Source of the DNA: JBGSUZ01 sp964404895
GTDB taxonomy: Bacteria; Bacillota; Clostridia; Peptostreptococcales; Acidaminobacteraceae
DNA: 64,000 nucleotides
Assembly: GCA_964404895.1 (NCBI GenBank)
Contig: CAYOLV010000002.1
Location: 62,001-126,000 of the forward strand
Reading direction: 5' to 3'
Below are positions 43,465-52,129 of the stretch, piece by piece; the stretch's first letter is position 1; the number at the start of each line of letters is the position of its first letter. Position numbers and translations under genes: made by a program. The notes below the pieces were generated by a model that made no database searches, was not told the DNA's origin, and worked only from the letters and a program-made list of their open reading frames with translations.

Positions 43465-43672
43465 GGTCGATACCTCCAAGGAAAATCGCAAAATCAGGAC
43501 ATCTTAATTCACATTGTCCGCATTTGATGCAGTTTGCTCGATCTAACATTTCCACTTTGCCTTTTTCGTCAAAACCAAGGACTTGCTTTGGACAGAATGC
43601 TACGCATATGCCGCATCCCTTACACCAAGATTTGTTGATCTTGATCTCAACTTGATCTTTTGCATTGCTCAA
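43457..43672 (-). CDS. korD: 2-oxoacid:ferredoxin oxidoreductase delta (ferredoxin) subunit
   Basis: 71 residues from a TTG at 43672, eight bases after a gaggggg RBS; this is the normal size for the subunit. Two [4Fe-4S] motifs are seen, CKGCGICVAFCP and CIKCGQCELRCP. The in-frame ATG at 43744 lies about five bases from the predicted transcription start and has no room for an RBS, so it is rejected. First gene of the kor operon. Confidence 0.85.
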   Translation of the reverse strand: MSNAKDQVEIKINKSWCKGCGICVAFCPKQVLGFDEKGKVEMLDRANCIKCGQCELRCPDFAIFLGGIDHE

Positions 43673-43755
43673 TGTAATAACCCCCTCAAGTATTCGTTGC
43701 CATTTACTCATTCTATTGTTTGCTGCGGTTGATATTGTTTTCATTTTCTAAATTA

Positions 43756-43784
43756 ATCATATCAATCTGTTTAGATAATTGCAA
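43756..43784 (-). promoter_or_regulatory. kor operon promoter
   Basis: Minus-strand TTGCAA (43779-43784) and TATGAT (43756-43761) with a 17-base spacer. Confidence 0.6.
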
Positions 43785-43895
43785 GATAGATTTCATATTT
43801 TGAACAATATTTATCATTTTGCAACTTTTAGGTCATTTTGTTTTTAAGGTCACACGTATATATGTATACAATGGCGGTCTGGCGCAAAAAACTTG

Positions 43896-43929
43896 CATAA
43901 AAAAAGCACTCCATTTCTCCGAGTGCTTT
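43896..43929 (-). terminator. Terminator of the surE unit
   Basis: Nine-base stem aaagcactc (43903-43911) with gagtgcttt (43921-43929); seven T on the minus strand. Confidence 0.88.
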
Positions 43930-43956
43930 CTGATTTTCCTTCATATAATAGTTCGT

Positions 43957-44715
43957 TTATAATGTCCAATTGACAGAAGCTAACTTTGTCCCTGCAGGAT
44001 CATCAAAACTGAATTTCAATGGTGATACACTGACGTAACCTTCTTTAATCGCTTGGACATCTCTTCCATGCTGGTCTTCAGGAATTCTCACATCGCCTGC
44101 AATCCAATAGTACTCACTACCTCTTGGGTTCATACGCTTCTGTACAGGATTGTCGTAGTAGACTTCACCTAAAGTCGTAAGCTGTACCCCTTTATAAGGT
44201 GCATTTTCAGGGAAATTCACATTTAAAATGCTGCCATTCCATTCATGATTTTCAAGCATAAAACTGAGATGATCTCTTACAAATTCTGCTGCCGCCTTAA
44301 AGCCTTCTGTTGACTCTTTAAGAAGAGACAATGCAATGCTAGGCAATCCGTGGAAGCTACCATCTATAGCTGCGGCAACAGTTCCAGAGTATATTGTATC
44401 TATTCCGAGGTTTGGACCATGATTGATCCCAGACAATAGTACATCAAATTCTATGTCTGAAAACTTTGAGATTCCAATTTTGACACAGTCTGCAGGTGTT
44501 CCGTTAATAGCCCATTGGGCTTTGACATTTGGGTGATCAAATTCCTTCACTTCTGTTGCAGAAACAATGTCTGACATTGTTAGCGCGTGACTCTTTGCAC
44601 TTTGTTGAAATCTTGGCGCTGCGACATAAAGTTCGTGGTGTGGTGCAAGAATTTCGACAAGAGTTTGCAAACCTTCTGCAAAGATGCTGTCGTCATTGAC
44701 AATAAATATTTTCAT
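43957..44715 (-). CDS. surE: 5'/3'-nucleotidase SurE
   Basis: 252 residues. The metal-binding NDDS at residues 7-10, then APRFQQSAKSHALT, the NGTPADCVKIG block and LSGINHGPNLG are diagnostic. SurE dephosphorylates nucleoside monophosphates in stationary phase. It lies 47 bases after the mnmM-like gene and is probably cotranscribed. Confidence 0.95.
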   Translation of the reverse strand: MKIFIVNDDSIFAEGLQTLVEILAPHHELYVAAPRFQQSAKSHALTMSDIVSATEVKEFDHPNVKAQWAINGTPADCVKIGISKFSDIEFDVLLSGINHGPNLGIDTIYSGTVAAAIDGSFHGLPSIALSLLKESTEGFKAAAEFVRDHLSFMLENHEWNGSILNVNFPENAPYKGVQLTTLGEVYYDNPVQKRMNPRGSEYYWIAGDVRIPEDQHGRDVQAIKEGYVSVSPLKFSFDDPAGTKLASVNWTL

Positions 44716-44762
44716 TTTGAACTCCTTTATGAATGAAAATCATATTGGTTTACATAATATAA

Positions 44763-45338
44763 TTATGTTCGTTTCGTTAACCAATAAAGTTTAGGTGGAT
44801 TTTTTTTCTGATTGATAAAAGCAATTTGGGCAATTTGAAATTGTTTTTGATCAATTTGTGAAAAAAAGGCTTCAATTGCTAAATCTTCTTCTTTACCACT
44901 CTCATGCCCGGGATATGTCATAACGCCAACAAATCCATTGGGCTTAATTAATGCCATTCCTTGAGCTATAGCAGTTTGAGTGGTCTCCCAAAGCGTTGTG
45001 CAAGTTTTATCTCCTGCAGGCAGGTAGCCTAAATTGAATAAGATCCCGTTCACAGGCTGATCAACGTACTGTTTCATTTCAGCGTGTGAAGCACATATCA
45101 ATTTAAAGTTGTCGTATTCTGACTCTTTTAACTTTAAGCGAGTGTTTTCCAAAGCTTGTGCCTGTATATCAAATCCGTAAAGAAAACCCGTTTCTCCTAT
45201 TAGTTCTAACAACAATAAAGCATCATTGCCGTTGCCAATGGTGGCGTCAATGACCACATCTCCAGGTAAAAGACTTTTCTCTAACAGCATTTTTTCAAAG
45301 ACTTGAACATGTCCTATTGAGGGTAATCTGTTACTCAT
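44763..45338 (-). CDS. mnmM: Class I SAM methyltransferase, YtqB/MnmM-like (tRNA mnm5U34 methyltransferase family)
   Basis: 191 residues from the ATG at 45338. SAM-binding motif VIDATIGNGNDALLL, then GFDIQAQALENT, LFNLGYLPAGDK and GVMTYPGHESGKEE match the family once called putative rRNA methylase and represented by B. subtilis YtqB, later named MnmM. An in-frame ATG at 45377 adds 13 residues but overlaps the upstream GNAT gene and gives an N-terminus longer than YtqB. The chosen ATG overlaps the upstream stop (ATGAGTAA). Confidence 0.8.
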   Translation of the reverse strand: MSNRLPSIGHVQVFEKMLLEKSLLPGDVVIDATIGNGNDALLLLELIGETGFLYGFDIQAQALENTRLKLKESEYDNFKLICASHAEMKQYVDQPVNGILFNLGYLPAGDKTCTTLWETTQTAIAQGMALIKPNGFVGVMTYPGHESGKEEDLAIEAFFSQIDQKQFQIAQIAFINQKKNPPKLYWLTKRT

Positions 45339-45750
45339 TCCCTTTGCAACCTCTGCATTTTTGATTAAAGAAATCATTCATGACAACCTCTAAATAGGCT
45401 TCCCCTTCAGAAAAACCTTCATGCTTTAAAAAATCAGAAATTGAAGATGACTTTTCTGCGTAAGTCCTTTCAAACCCTCTGTTCATGAGGTAGAATAGAA
45501 GCCCTCTCAGAGTCGCATCTCCAAACATGTGTCCTCTCAATTTTTCTGGAATGAATATTTCTGTCAAACAAGGTTTAAAATCAATCAACTCTGCCATTGC
45601 GTAGCCATATATTTGTTCATCATCGGTTAAAATCATGGTTTCAACAAGCTCAAGGTCACGAGATTTTCCCTCTAAAAGCTGGCCTTCTTTAATTAAAAAC
45701 TGATTAAGTGCTTCGTAGTCTTTTGGTTCAGCATTTCTAATACTTAACAT
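45331..45750 (-). CDS. GNAT-like N-acetyltransferase
   Basis: 139 residues from the ATG at 45750 (RBS tggaggc). The layout fits a small GNAT domain: IRNAEPKDYEALNQFL at the start, GYAMAELIDF and LTEIFIPEKLRGHMFGDATLRGL as the acetyl-CoA-binding strand and loop. The usual RxxGxG/A signature reads RGHMFG, so it is a variant. The C-terminus ends in CRGCKGNE with a Cys pair of unknown meaning. Substrate unknown; translation is coupled to the methyltransferase gene. Confidence 0.65.
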   Translation of the reverse strand: MLSIRNAEPKDYEALNQFLIKEGQLLEGKSRDLELVETMILTDDEQIYGYAMAELIDFKPCLTEIFIPEKLRGHMFGDATLRGLLFYLMNRGFERTYAEKSSSISDFLKHEGFSEGEAYLEVVMNDFFNQKCRGCKGNE

Positions 45751-45810
45751 GATGGCCTCCATAGCTTATAAATTCATAAGGGTTGGAATGCTAGACCTTC
45801 CGTCCCTGCT

Positions 45811-46521
45811 TTACATTTTTTTTAAATAAGTCACTTCGTCATCTGTTAGAAGTCGCCATGCGCCTTCTCTCAGACCTGAAAGATTTAATTTGCCAATATC
45901 CGTCCGCTGCAGTTCCAGAACTGGATGCCCTAAGGCTTCAAACATGCGGCGAACTTGTCTATATTTACCTTCTCTGATGGAAATTTTCACAAGACTCTCT
46001 GAAGGGGTTGCCTTGATCAGCGTCACCTTGGCAGGAGAAGTTACAAAATCGCCTATATCTACACCGCTTTCTAGCTGATTAAGTTTCTCTTCACTGATTT
46101 CACCCGTGACAGTTGCAACATATGTCTTGTAGATTTCATGCTTCGGATGGGTCAATTTCAAGGTTAAATCTCCATCGTTGGTTAAGATTAAAAGACCGGA
46201 AGTCTGATAGTCTAACCTGCCAATAGGATAAACTCTTGTTTCTACACCTTTTAGCAAATCAATGACAGTCGGTCTGTTGAATTGATCTTTGGCTGTAGTC
46301 ACATACCCCGTGGGTTTGTTGAGTAAAATATAGACCGAAGAAGTGACTGCTTGTATTAAACTGCCATCTACTTCAACTTGATCTGTTTCAGGGTCAATGC
46401 TGGTGCCCTGCTCTTTGATGACAATGCCGTTTACTTTGACGCGGCCTTCATCTATCAGTTTTTCACTGGCACGTCTTGAAGCCACGCCACAGTTTGCCAT
46501 GTATTTTTGCAGTCTAATCAT
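45811..46521 (-). CDS. rluB: RsuA/RluB-family pseudouridine synthase
   Basis: 236 residues from the ATG at 46521. An S4 RNA-binding domain (MIRLQKYMANCGVASRRASEKLI) is followed by the synthase domain with the catalytic Asp in GRLDYQTSGLLILTNDG, and KYRQVRRMFEALGH. It modifies a uridine in 23S rRNA. The start overlaps the scpB stop by eight bases; the scpA-scpB-rluB order is common in Firmicutes. The longer frame to 46593 lies within scpB and is rejected. Confidence 0.93.
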   Translation of the reverse strand: MIRLQKYMANCGVASRRASEKLIDEGRVKVNGIVIKEQGTSIDPETDQVEVDGSLIQAVTSSVYILLNKPTGYVTTAKDQFNRPTVIDLLKGVETRVYPIGRLDYQTSGLLILTNDGDLTLKLTHPKHEIYKTYVATVTGEISEEKLNQLESGVDIGDFVTSPAKVTLIKATPSESLVKISIREGKYRQVRRMFEALGHPVLELQRTDIGKLNLSGLREGAWRLLTDDEVTYLKKM

Positions 46522-47179
46522 TGAGTGTACCGCCTTGTTCCTCAGATTCCTGTTCAGTAATAGGCTGGACTGCGCCTTCTTCTGGGGTTTCAATTTCTAA
46601 TTCTATTTCATTTTCCAGCTCGTCATCTTCTTCAGCCACTTCTAAGGTTTCAAAGAGATGATAATTTTCGAAATGACTGATTTCTGGTAATTCTTTTAAG
46701 GAAGTAAAATTAAATGTCTTTAAGAAACTTTCGGTAGTACCGTAAATAATGGGCTTGCCGATTTTTTCAAGACGTCCTTTCTCCATTATCAGTTGTCTAT
46801 CTAAAAGAGATTGTAAAGCCTTGTCTGACTTCACACCTCTAATATAGTCAATTTCGCTCTTGGTGATGGGTTGTTTGTAAGAAATGATGGCTAAAACTTC
46901 TAAAGCTGAGTGGGTCAATCCTTTTGATTTTGTCGTCTTAAACATCTGCTCCAAAAATGGCGCATTGTCTCGGTTGCTGACAAACTGAAAACAATCATTG
47001 GCTTCAATAATTTGAATGCCTCGGTCAGGTTGATTGTATTGCTGCATCAAGTCCCTTAAGATTTCCCGCGTCCAATTGAGGGGCAAATCCAAGACCTGAG
47101 ATATTTTTTTAGCACTGACTGAATCGCCACTTGCAAAAAGAATAGACTCAATCACACTTTTATAATTAACTTCTTGCAT
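46514..47179 (-). CDS. scpB: Segregation and condensation protein B
   Basis: 221 residues from the ATG at 47179 (RBS aggaag). Two winged-helix domains: YKSVIESILFASGDSVSAKKI and LEVLAIISYKQPITKSEIDYIRG. A Glu/Gln-rich acidic tail of about 40 residues follows the second domain. ScpB bridges the SMC heads with ScpA. It overlaps scpA by 14 bases. Confidence 0.94.
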   Translation of the reverse strand: MQEVNYKSVIESILFASGDSVSAKKISQVLDLPLNWTREILRDLMQQYNQPDRGIQIIEANDCFQFVSNRDNAPFLEQMFKTTKSKGLTHSALEVLAIISYKQPITKSEIDYIRGVKSDKALQSLLDRQLIMEKGRLEKIGKPIIYGTTESFLKTFNFTSLKELPEISHFENYHLFETLEVAEEDDELENEIELEIETPEEGAVQPITEQESEEQGGTLND

Positions 47180-47927
47180 AGGCTTCCTCGATTCTTTGAA
47201 TTTGGATCTCATCAAATTGAGCATCCTGCGTGACTTTGATTTTTTTGATTTTTAAAAGTTCTAAGATGGCTAAAAACGTGGCAATAACTTCGGGTTTAAC
47301 AGGTGCATCACTGAATAAAGCAGAAAAAGGCATCGCCTGAGCCGTTTCCATTAAGGACTCAATCCACTCCATTTTTTCTTCTACAGAATAGACTTCTCGG
47401 TGTAATTTTTGGAAAAACACCTCTCTGTGATTGTCAATTCGGTCAATATTGGCGAGTACTCTTTTAATGGCTTCAACGAGTAAAGACGTGTCCATGTCCT
47501 TATTTAAGTCTTCCAACTGATCCGTGGTCATTAAATGGCTTAGATCTTCAGGTTCTTTATAGAAGAGACTTCCTAAATTCTGTTCCCGTTCAGAAAGAAA
47601 CTGGGAAGCTTTTTTGTATTTCTTAAAGGCCAGTAATTTAACTACCAATTCAGTTCTTGGGTCTTGGTCGCTTAAATCTTCTGAAAGTGAGTCTAGTTCG
47701 CTGTCTGGTAAAAGCATTTTAGACTTAATTTCCAGCAACGTGGCCGCCATGACTAAAAATTCACTTGCCAAGTTCACGTCCACCTTATTGAGCGCTTCAA
47801 GATATTTCATATATTCGGCTGTGATTTTATGAATTGGAATATTGTAAATATCTATTTTTTGATCCGTAATCATATGGAAAAGCAGGTCCATTGGACCTTC
47901 AAAATTTTCTAATTTAACTTCGTACAT
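47166..47927 (-). CDS. scpA: Segregation and condensation protein A (kleisin)
   Basis: 253 residues. The N-terminal YEVKLENFEGPMDLLFHMI, ISLIK-like repeats replaced by DIYNIPIHKITAEYMKYLE, and the C-terminal winged helix VIATFLAILELLKIKKIKV mark ScpA, the kleisin linking SMC heads. First gene of the scpA-scpB-rluB unit, with RBS aggggtg. Confidence 0.94.
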   Translation of the reverse strand: MYEVKLENFEGPMDLLFHMITDQKIDIYNIPIHKITAEYMKYLEALNKVDVNLASEFLVMAATLLEIKSKMLLPDSELDSLSEDLSDQDPRTELVVKLLAFKKYKKASQFLSEREQNLGSLFYKEPEDLSHLMTTDQLEDLNKDMDTSLLVEAIKRVLANIDRIDNHREVFFQKLHREVYSVEEKMEWIESLMETAQAMPFSALFSDAPVKPEVIATFLAILELLKIKKIKVTQDAQFDEIQIQRIEEAYARS

Positions 47928-47961
47928 GGTGTCACCCCTATCTTTTCCATTATATCATTAA

Positions 47962-48008
47962 ATTAAAAACTGTCATAGCATGAGTAATCAAACCCTTGCT
48001 ATGACAGT
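47962..48008 (-). terminator. Terminator of the ferritin-like gene
   Basis: Twelve-base stem actgtcatagca (47969-47980) with tgctatgacagt (47997-48008); T-rich stretch follows on the minus strand. Confidence 0.85.
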
Positions 48009-48029
48009 CTATAATTTTATTTAATGCTG

Positions 48030-48521
48030 TTAGAATGGTGCATATCCTTGCTCTGACCACCAATCTCCTTGAAGTCGATCGTATTCATCTGCAAAAATAT
48101 TCATATGCACTTCTTCCCATTTGGATAAAGTACTAAACAATTCTTTTGCCGCTGGAATAGTTGTAAACTCTGCTGCTTTTGAGTAAAATTCCATGGAAGC
48201 TCTTTCCATTTGAATGGCAATGCCGAAAACAGAAACCGATAAGCCTAAGTTTTTACGATCTAAACTATCCCACGTAAAAATACCCGGACTTGGCATATCT
48301 TCTAGTGAAGCCAATTGAAAATCATCAGTAGGATCATTTTTAATTTTATTGAACAATTCGTCTAACCAAACAATATGTTTCTGTTCTTCATCAGCAAGGG
48401 ATTTCAACGCCTCTTTCACATCTTTTTCCTGTGCTTGAGCAGAAGCCATTCTATAAAACTCATAACCTTCTAACTCATTGATAATAGCTTTCTTTATAAC
48501 TTTTAGTTCTTCTTTTCGCAT
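48030..48521 (-). CDS. Ferritin-like / rubrerythrin-type di-iron protein
   Basis: 163 residues forming a four-helix bundle. The iron ligands are visible as two halves: ELEGYEFYR with DEEQKHIVWLDEL, and QMERASMEFY with WEEVHMNIF, giving the E...ExxH repeats of rubrerythrin. The C-terminal rubredoxin-type Cys4 domain of true rubrerythrin is missing. Likely role is peroxide or oxygen handling in an anaerobe, inferred from the family. Confidence 0.85.
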   Translation of the reverse strand: MRKEELKVIKKAIINELEGYEFYRMASAQAQEKDVKEALKSLADEEQKHIVWLDELFNKIKNDPTDDFQLASLEDMPSPGIFTWDSLDRKNLGLSVSVFGIAIQMERASMEFYSKAAEFTTIPAAKELFSTLSKWEEVHMNIFADEYDRLQGDWWSEQGYAPF

Positions 48522-48596
48522 AAAATTTCCTCCCCAGAAAGACTGTCGTCACCAACAATTACTTTTTACCCGAAGTTAGGGAAGATACGCAACTTT

Positions 48597-49928
48597 TTAA
48601 GCTTCAAAAACTTCCATGCCATCTTTTTTAACAACTGCATGTATGAGTACTGGCGCTTTTACTTCTGTTGCGCTGAATGAATACGCACCTAGGAGTCTCT
48701 TCGTCGCATCTTCTAATTTATCAGCTTTATTTGTATAAAGTGTCGCAATTGTTTCACCAACTTTGACAAAATCGCCAACTTTCTTTCTGAGGACAATTCC
48801 TGCGCCCATATCGAGAACTGTATCCATGTTTTCTCTTCCAGCGCCAAGAACCATCGCTGCAATGCCCACATCGTCAGACTTAATTCTGCTGATATAACCT
48901 TCTTCAACAGATTTCACTTCTACAATCAGCTCACAAGTTGGCAATAACTCTGGATTTTCAATGACCGCCACATTACCTTTTTGAATGCGGACAAACTCTT
49001 TGAACTTTTCGAAAGCTTTACCGTTGTTTAAATTTTCTTCAACCATAATTCTTGCTTCAGAAACGCTCGGCGCACCTTCTCCAAGGTAGACCATGTAAGA
49101 CGCAAGACGCTTACAGAGTTCAGTTAAATCCGCAGGTCCTCTTCCTAAAAGCGTATCAATAGCTTCTTTAACTTCTAAAGCGTTACCAATAGCGAATCCG
49201 AGAGGTTGCTCCATATCTGTAATGACACCTATGGTATTTCTACCCATGCTTGTGCCGATGTCCACCATGGCTTTACTGAGTTCCACAGCGCCGTCAAATG
49301 TTTTAACGAAAGCACCACTACCCATTTTAACGTCTAAAACAATAGCGTCTGAACCTGCTGCAAGTTTTTTACTCATAACACTGGCAGCAATCAAACTAAT
49401 ATTGTCTACAGTCGCTGTCACATCTCTAAGAGCATAAAGCTTTTTATCAGCTGGTGCGATGTTTTTGCTTTGACCAATAACAGCAATTTTATGTTGATTC
49501 ACGTTATCTATAAAATCTTCAGGAGATACTTCGATAGAGAATCCTTCAATAGACTCTAATTTATCCAAGGTGCCACCTGTATGACCTAAACCACGACCTG
49601 ACATTTTAGCTACAGGAACGCCACACGCCGCAACCATTGGACCTAATATTAAAGTCGTTGTATCGCCAACACCGCCCGTTGAATGTTTGTCAACTTTAAT
49701 GCCTGCAATAGCAGATAAATCCACTGTATCGCCAGACTTCATCATAGCGTAAGTTAAATCAACCGTTTCGCGATTCGTCATTTTTTGAAGAAAAATTGCC
49801 ATCAATAATGCAGATGCCTGATAATCTGGAATATCACCTTTTGTAAGACCTGTAACAAAGAAATTGATTTCTTCAGTGCTTAACTCAAGGCCGTCTCTCT
49901 TCTTTGCAATAATATCGTACATTCTCAT
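48597..49928 (-). CDS. pdp: Pyrimidine-nucleoside phosphorylase
   Basis: 443 residues. KVDKHSTGGVGDTTTL, MSGRGLGHTGGTLDKLE and DVKMGSGAF are the signatures of this family, which phosphorolyses uridine, thymidine and deoxyuridine. The N-terminus MRMYDIIAKKRDG matches Bacillus Pdp, supporting the ATG at 49928 over the one at 49922. The gene follows punA, but a terminator lies between. Confidence 0.95.
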   Translation of the reverse strand: MRMYDIIAKKRDGLELSTEEINFFVTGLTKGDIPDYQASALLMAIFLQKMTNRETVDLTYAMMKSGDTVDLSAIAGIKVDKHSTGGVGDTTTLILGPMVAACGVPVAKMSGRGLGHTGGTLDKLESIEGFSIEVSPEDFIDNVNQHKIAVIGQSKNIAPADKKLYALRDVTATVDNISLIAASVMSKKLAAGSDAIVLDVKMGSGAFVKTFDGAVELSKAMVDIGTSMGRNTIGVITDMEQPLGFAIGNALEVKEAIDTLLGRGPADLTELCKRLASYMVYLGEGAPSVSEARIMVEENLNNGKAFEKFKEFVRIQKGNVAVIENPELLPTCELIVEVKSVEEGYISRIKSDDVGIAAMVLGAGRENMDTVLDMGAGIVLRKKVGDFVKVGETIATLYTNKADKLEDATKRLLGAYSFSATEVKAPVLIHAVVKKDGMEVFEA

Positions 49929-49964
49929 ATCCTATACCATCCTTCTCAATTAAATAGATTGATC

Positions 49965-50008
49965 AAAAAAAGCAGAGAGGAGTCCCATACCCAAACGGAA
50001 CCCCTCTC
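49965..50008 (-). terminator. Terminator of the xerD-deoB-punA unit
   Basis: Stem of about 11-12 bases (49975-49986 with 49997-50008, core gagagg/cctctc) and seven T on the minus strand. Confidence 0.85.
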
Positions 50009-50054
50009 GTGAGTTTACAATACCCAAAGGTACTATTAAATTACTGTCTAAAAA

Positions 50055-50891
50055 TTACTTTAAGATCGGTACAATGTTTTTGATGAGGGTTGTAAATGTT
50101 TTCTTTACCATGTTAGCAGTTTCAACAACTTCACCGTGGTGTAATGGCTGATCTAAAATACCTGCTGCCATGTTGGTAATACAAGAAATCCCTGTTACCT
50201 TCATACCCATGTGGTTTGCCACAAGCGCCTCAGGAACTGTAGACATGCCTACTGCGTCGGCGCCAAGGACTCTTAACATTCTCACCTCTGCAGGTGTTTC
50301 ATATGAAGGGCCAGTCGTCATGGCATAAACCCCTTCTTGCATTCTGATGTTTAGTTTTTTAGCAAGGGTCTTAATCTCTTGATTAATTGCCTTGTCATAA
50401 ACATTTGAAGCATCTGGGAATCTTGGACCAAACTTCTCATCATTTTTACCAATCAACGGATTAGTTCCAGCAAAGTTGATGTGGTCTGTCAATAACATTA
50501 AGTCACCAGGGATAAATGCAGTATTTACGCCACCAGCAGCATTGGTTATTAAAATATTCTTCACGCCAATGAGATGCATCGCTCTGACAGGGAATGTGCA
50601 TGTTTGCATGCTGTATCCTTCATAGAAATGGAATCTGCCTTGCATGGCAATAACTCTTCTGCCTTCAAACATACCAATAACAAATTGACCCGCATGTCCT
50701 TCTACTGTAGAGATAGGAAAATGAGGTATGTCATTGTATTTAATCTTGACTGGATTTTCAATCTCGTCTGCCAAGTCACCTAGACCTGAGCCAAGAATCA
50801 ATGCAATTTCTGGTTCAAATGGTAAACGTTCTTTGATATAAGCTGTTGCTTCCGCAAGCATTGCGCTTGCATCTAAATTCATTTGAGACAT
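50055..50891 (-). CDS. punA: Purine-nucleoside phosphorylase (trimeric type)
   Basis: 278 residues. LGSGLGDLADE, GHAGQFVIG, GRFHFYEGYSM, ITNAAGGVN and TGPSYETPAEVRML belong to the trimeric PNP family acting on guanosine and inosine. RBS ggagg lies at the end of the 32-base gap to deoB, fitting a joint nucleoside-salvage transcript: PNP releases (deoxy)ribose-1-phosphate that DeoB isomerises. Confidence 0.95.
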   Translation of the reverse strand: MSQMNLDASAMLAEATAYIKERLPFEPEIALILGSGLGDLADEIENPVKIKYNDIPHFPISTVEGHAGQFVIGMFEGRRVIAMQGRFHFYEGYSMQTCTFPVRAMHLIGVKNILITNAAGGVNTAFIPGDLMLLTDHINFAGTNPLIGKNDEKFGPRFPDASNVYDKAINQEIKTLAKKLNIRMQEGVYAMTTGPSYETPAEVRMLRVLGADAVGMSTVPEALVANHMGMKVTGISCITNMAAGILDQPLHHGEVVETANMVKKTFTTLIKNIVPILK

Positions 50892-50923
50892 GTTTTTGTC
50901 CTCCTTAAAACCTGATGGAAAAG

Positions 50924-52096
50924 TTATTTTAAGATTAATGACTTAAAAGATTCCCCTATTTCAGGTTTTTCTATGTTTAAGAGATCCGAAACAGTTGCAG
51001 CAATATCGGCAAAAGTCTTTCTTGTACCGAGGTTAACGCCTGCTTTAACGGATTTACCATATACCAACATTGGGATATATTCACGGGTATGATCTGAACC
51101 TTTGTAGCCTGGATCATTGCCGTGGTCAGCGGTGAATATAATCAGGTCAGTGTCTTTCATATTTTCAAGAATTTCTGGAATACGAGCATCTAATTCTTCT
51201 ATTGCACGTTGATAACCTGGAATATCTCTTCTATGACCAAATTTAGCATCAAAGTCCACTAAATTACTGAAGATGATTCCCTTAGAATCTGTTCTTAAGT
51301 AATCGATTGTTTTGTCCACGCCATCCATATTGCTGATGGTATGCACATCTTCTGTAATGCCTACACCGTTGAAAATATCTACGATTTTACCGACGGCTTG
51401 AACATCTAACCCTGCCTCTTTCGCATGGTCAAGAACTGTTTTTCTGAACGGACTAAGTGAATAGTCTCTTCTGTTTGGTGTTCTTTCAAAATTGCCTGGC
51501 TTGCCAACAAAAGGTCTGGCAATAACACGTGCCACTTGATCTTCTCCCATGAGGAGTTCACGAGCAATTTCACACATTTTGTATAACTCAGGAAGTGGAA
51601 CAACCTCTTCATGACAAGCGATTTGGAAAACGCTGTCTGCGGATGTGTAAACGATTGGTGAACCTGTTTTCACATGTTCTTCACCTAAGTCATCCAGCAC
51701 TGCTGTACCAGAATAAGGCTTGTTGCAAAGAGTCTTTCTGCCAATCTTCTCTTCAAAAGCGTCCATAATGTGTTTTGGGAATCCATCTGGATAAGCTTTA
51801 AAAGCTTCTTTTAAATAAAGACCTGCTATTTCCCAGTGCCCTGTTGAAGTATCTTTTCCGTTTGACACTTCTGCCGAACGCCCAAAGGCGCCAATAGGTG
51901 CGTCTGTTTTTTCAATATAGTCTATGCCATCGATATGTCCGAGGCCTAATTTAACCAAATTTGGAATTTTAAAATTGTCGGTTGCTCTGGCAATGCTGCC
52001 GAGGGTATTTACATTAACGTCACCAAATGCTTCTGCATCTGGAAGGCCGCCTATGCCAATACTGTCCATTACAAATATAATAACGCGGTTGATCAT
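50924..52096 (-). CDS. deoB: Phosphopentomutase
   Basis: 390 residues. MDSIGIGGLPDAEAFGD holds the first metal-binding Asp; NGKDTSTGHWE carries the phospho-accepting Thr region; DFDAKFGHRRD and TADHGNDPGYKGSDHTRE hold the remaining metal ligands. It interconverts ribose-1- and ribose-5-phosphate. RBS taggagg. Confidence 0.96.
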   Translation of the reverse strand: MINRVIIFVMDSIGIGGLPDAEAFGDVNVNTLGSIARATDNFKIPNLVKLGLGHIDGIDYIEKTDAPIGAFGRSAEVSNGKDTSTGHWEIAGLYLKEAFKAYPDGFPKHIMDAFEEKIGRKTLCNKPYSGTAVLDDLGEEHVKTGSPIVYTSADSVFQIACHEEVVPLPELYKMCEIARELLMGEDQVARVIARPFVGKPGNFERTPNRRDYSLSPFRKTVLDHAKEAGLDVQAVGKIVDIFNGVGITEDVHTISNMDGVDKTIDYLRTDSKGIIFSNLVDFDAKFGHRRDIPGYQRAIEELDARIPEILENMKDTDLIIFTADHGNDPGYKGSDHTREYIPMLVYGKSVKAGVNLGTRKTFADIAATVSDLLNIEKPEIGESFKSLILK

Positions 52097-52129
52097 TTGT
52101 AAAACCTCCTAGGTATTAACGACGAGCCC

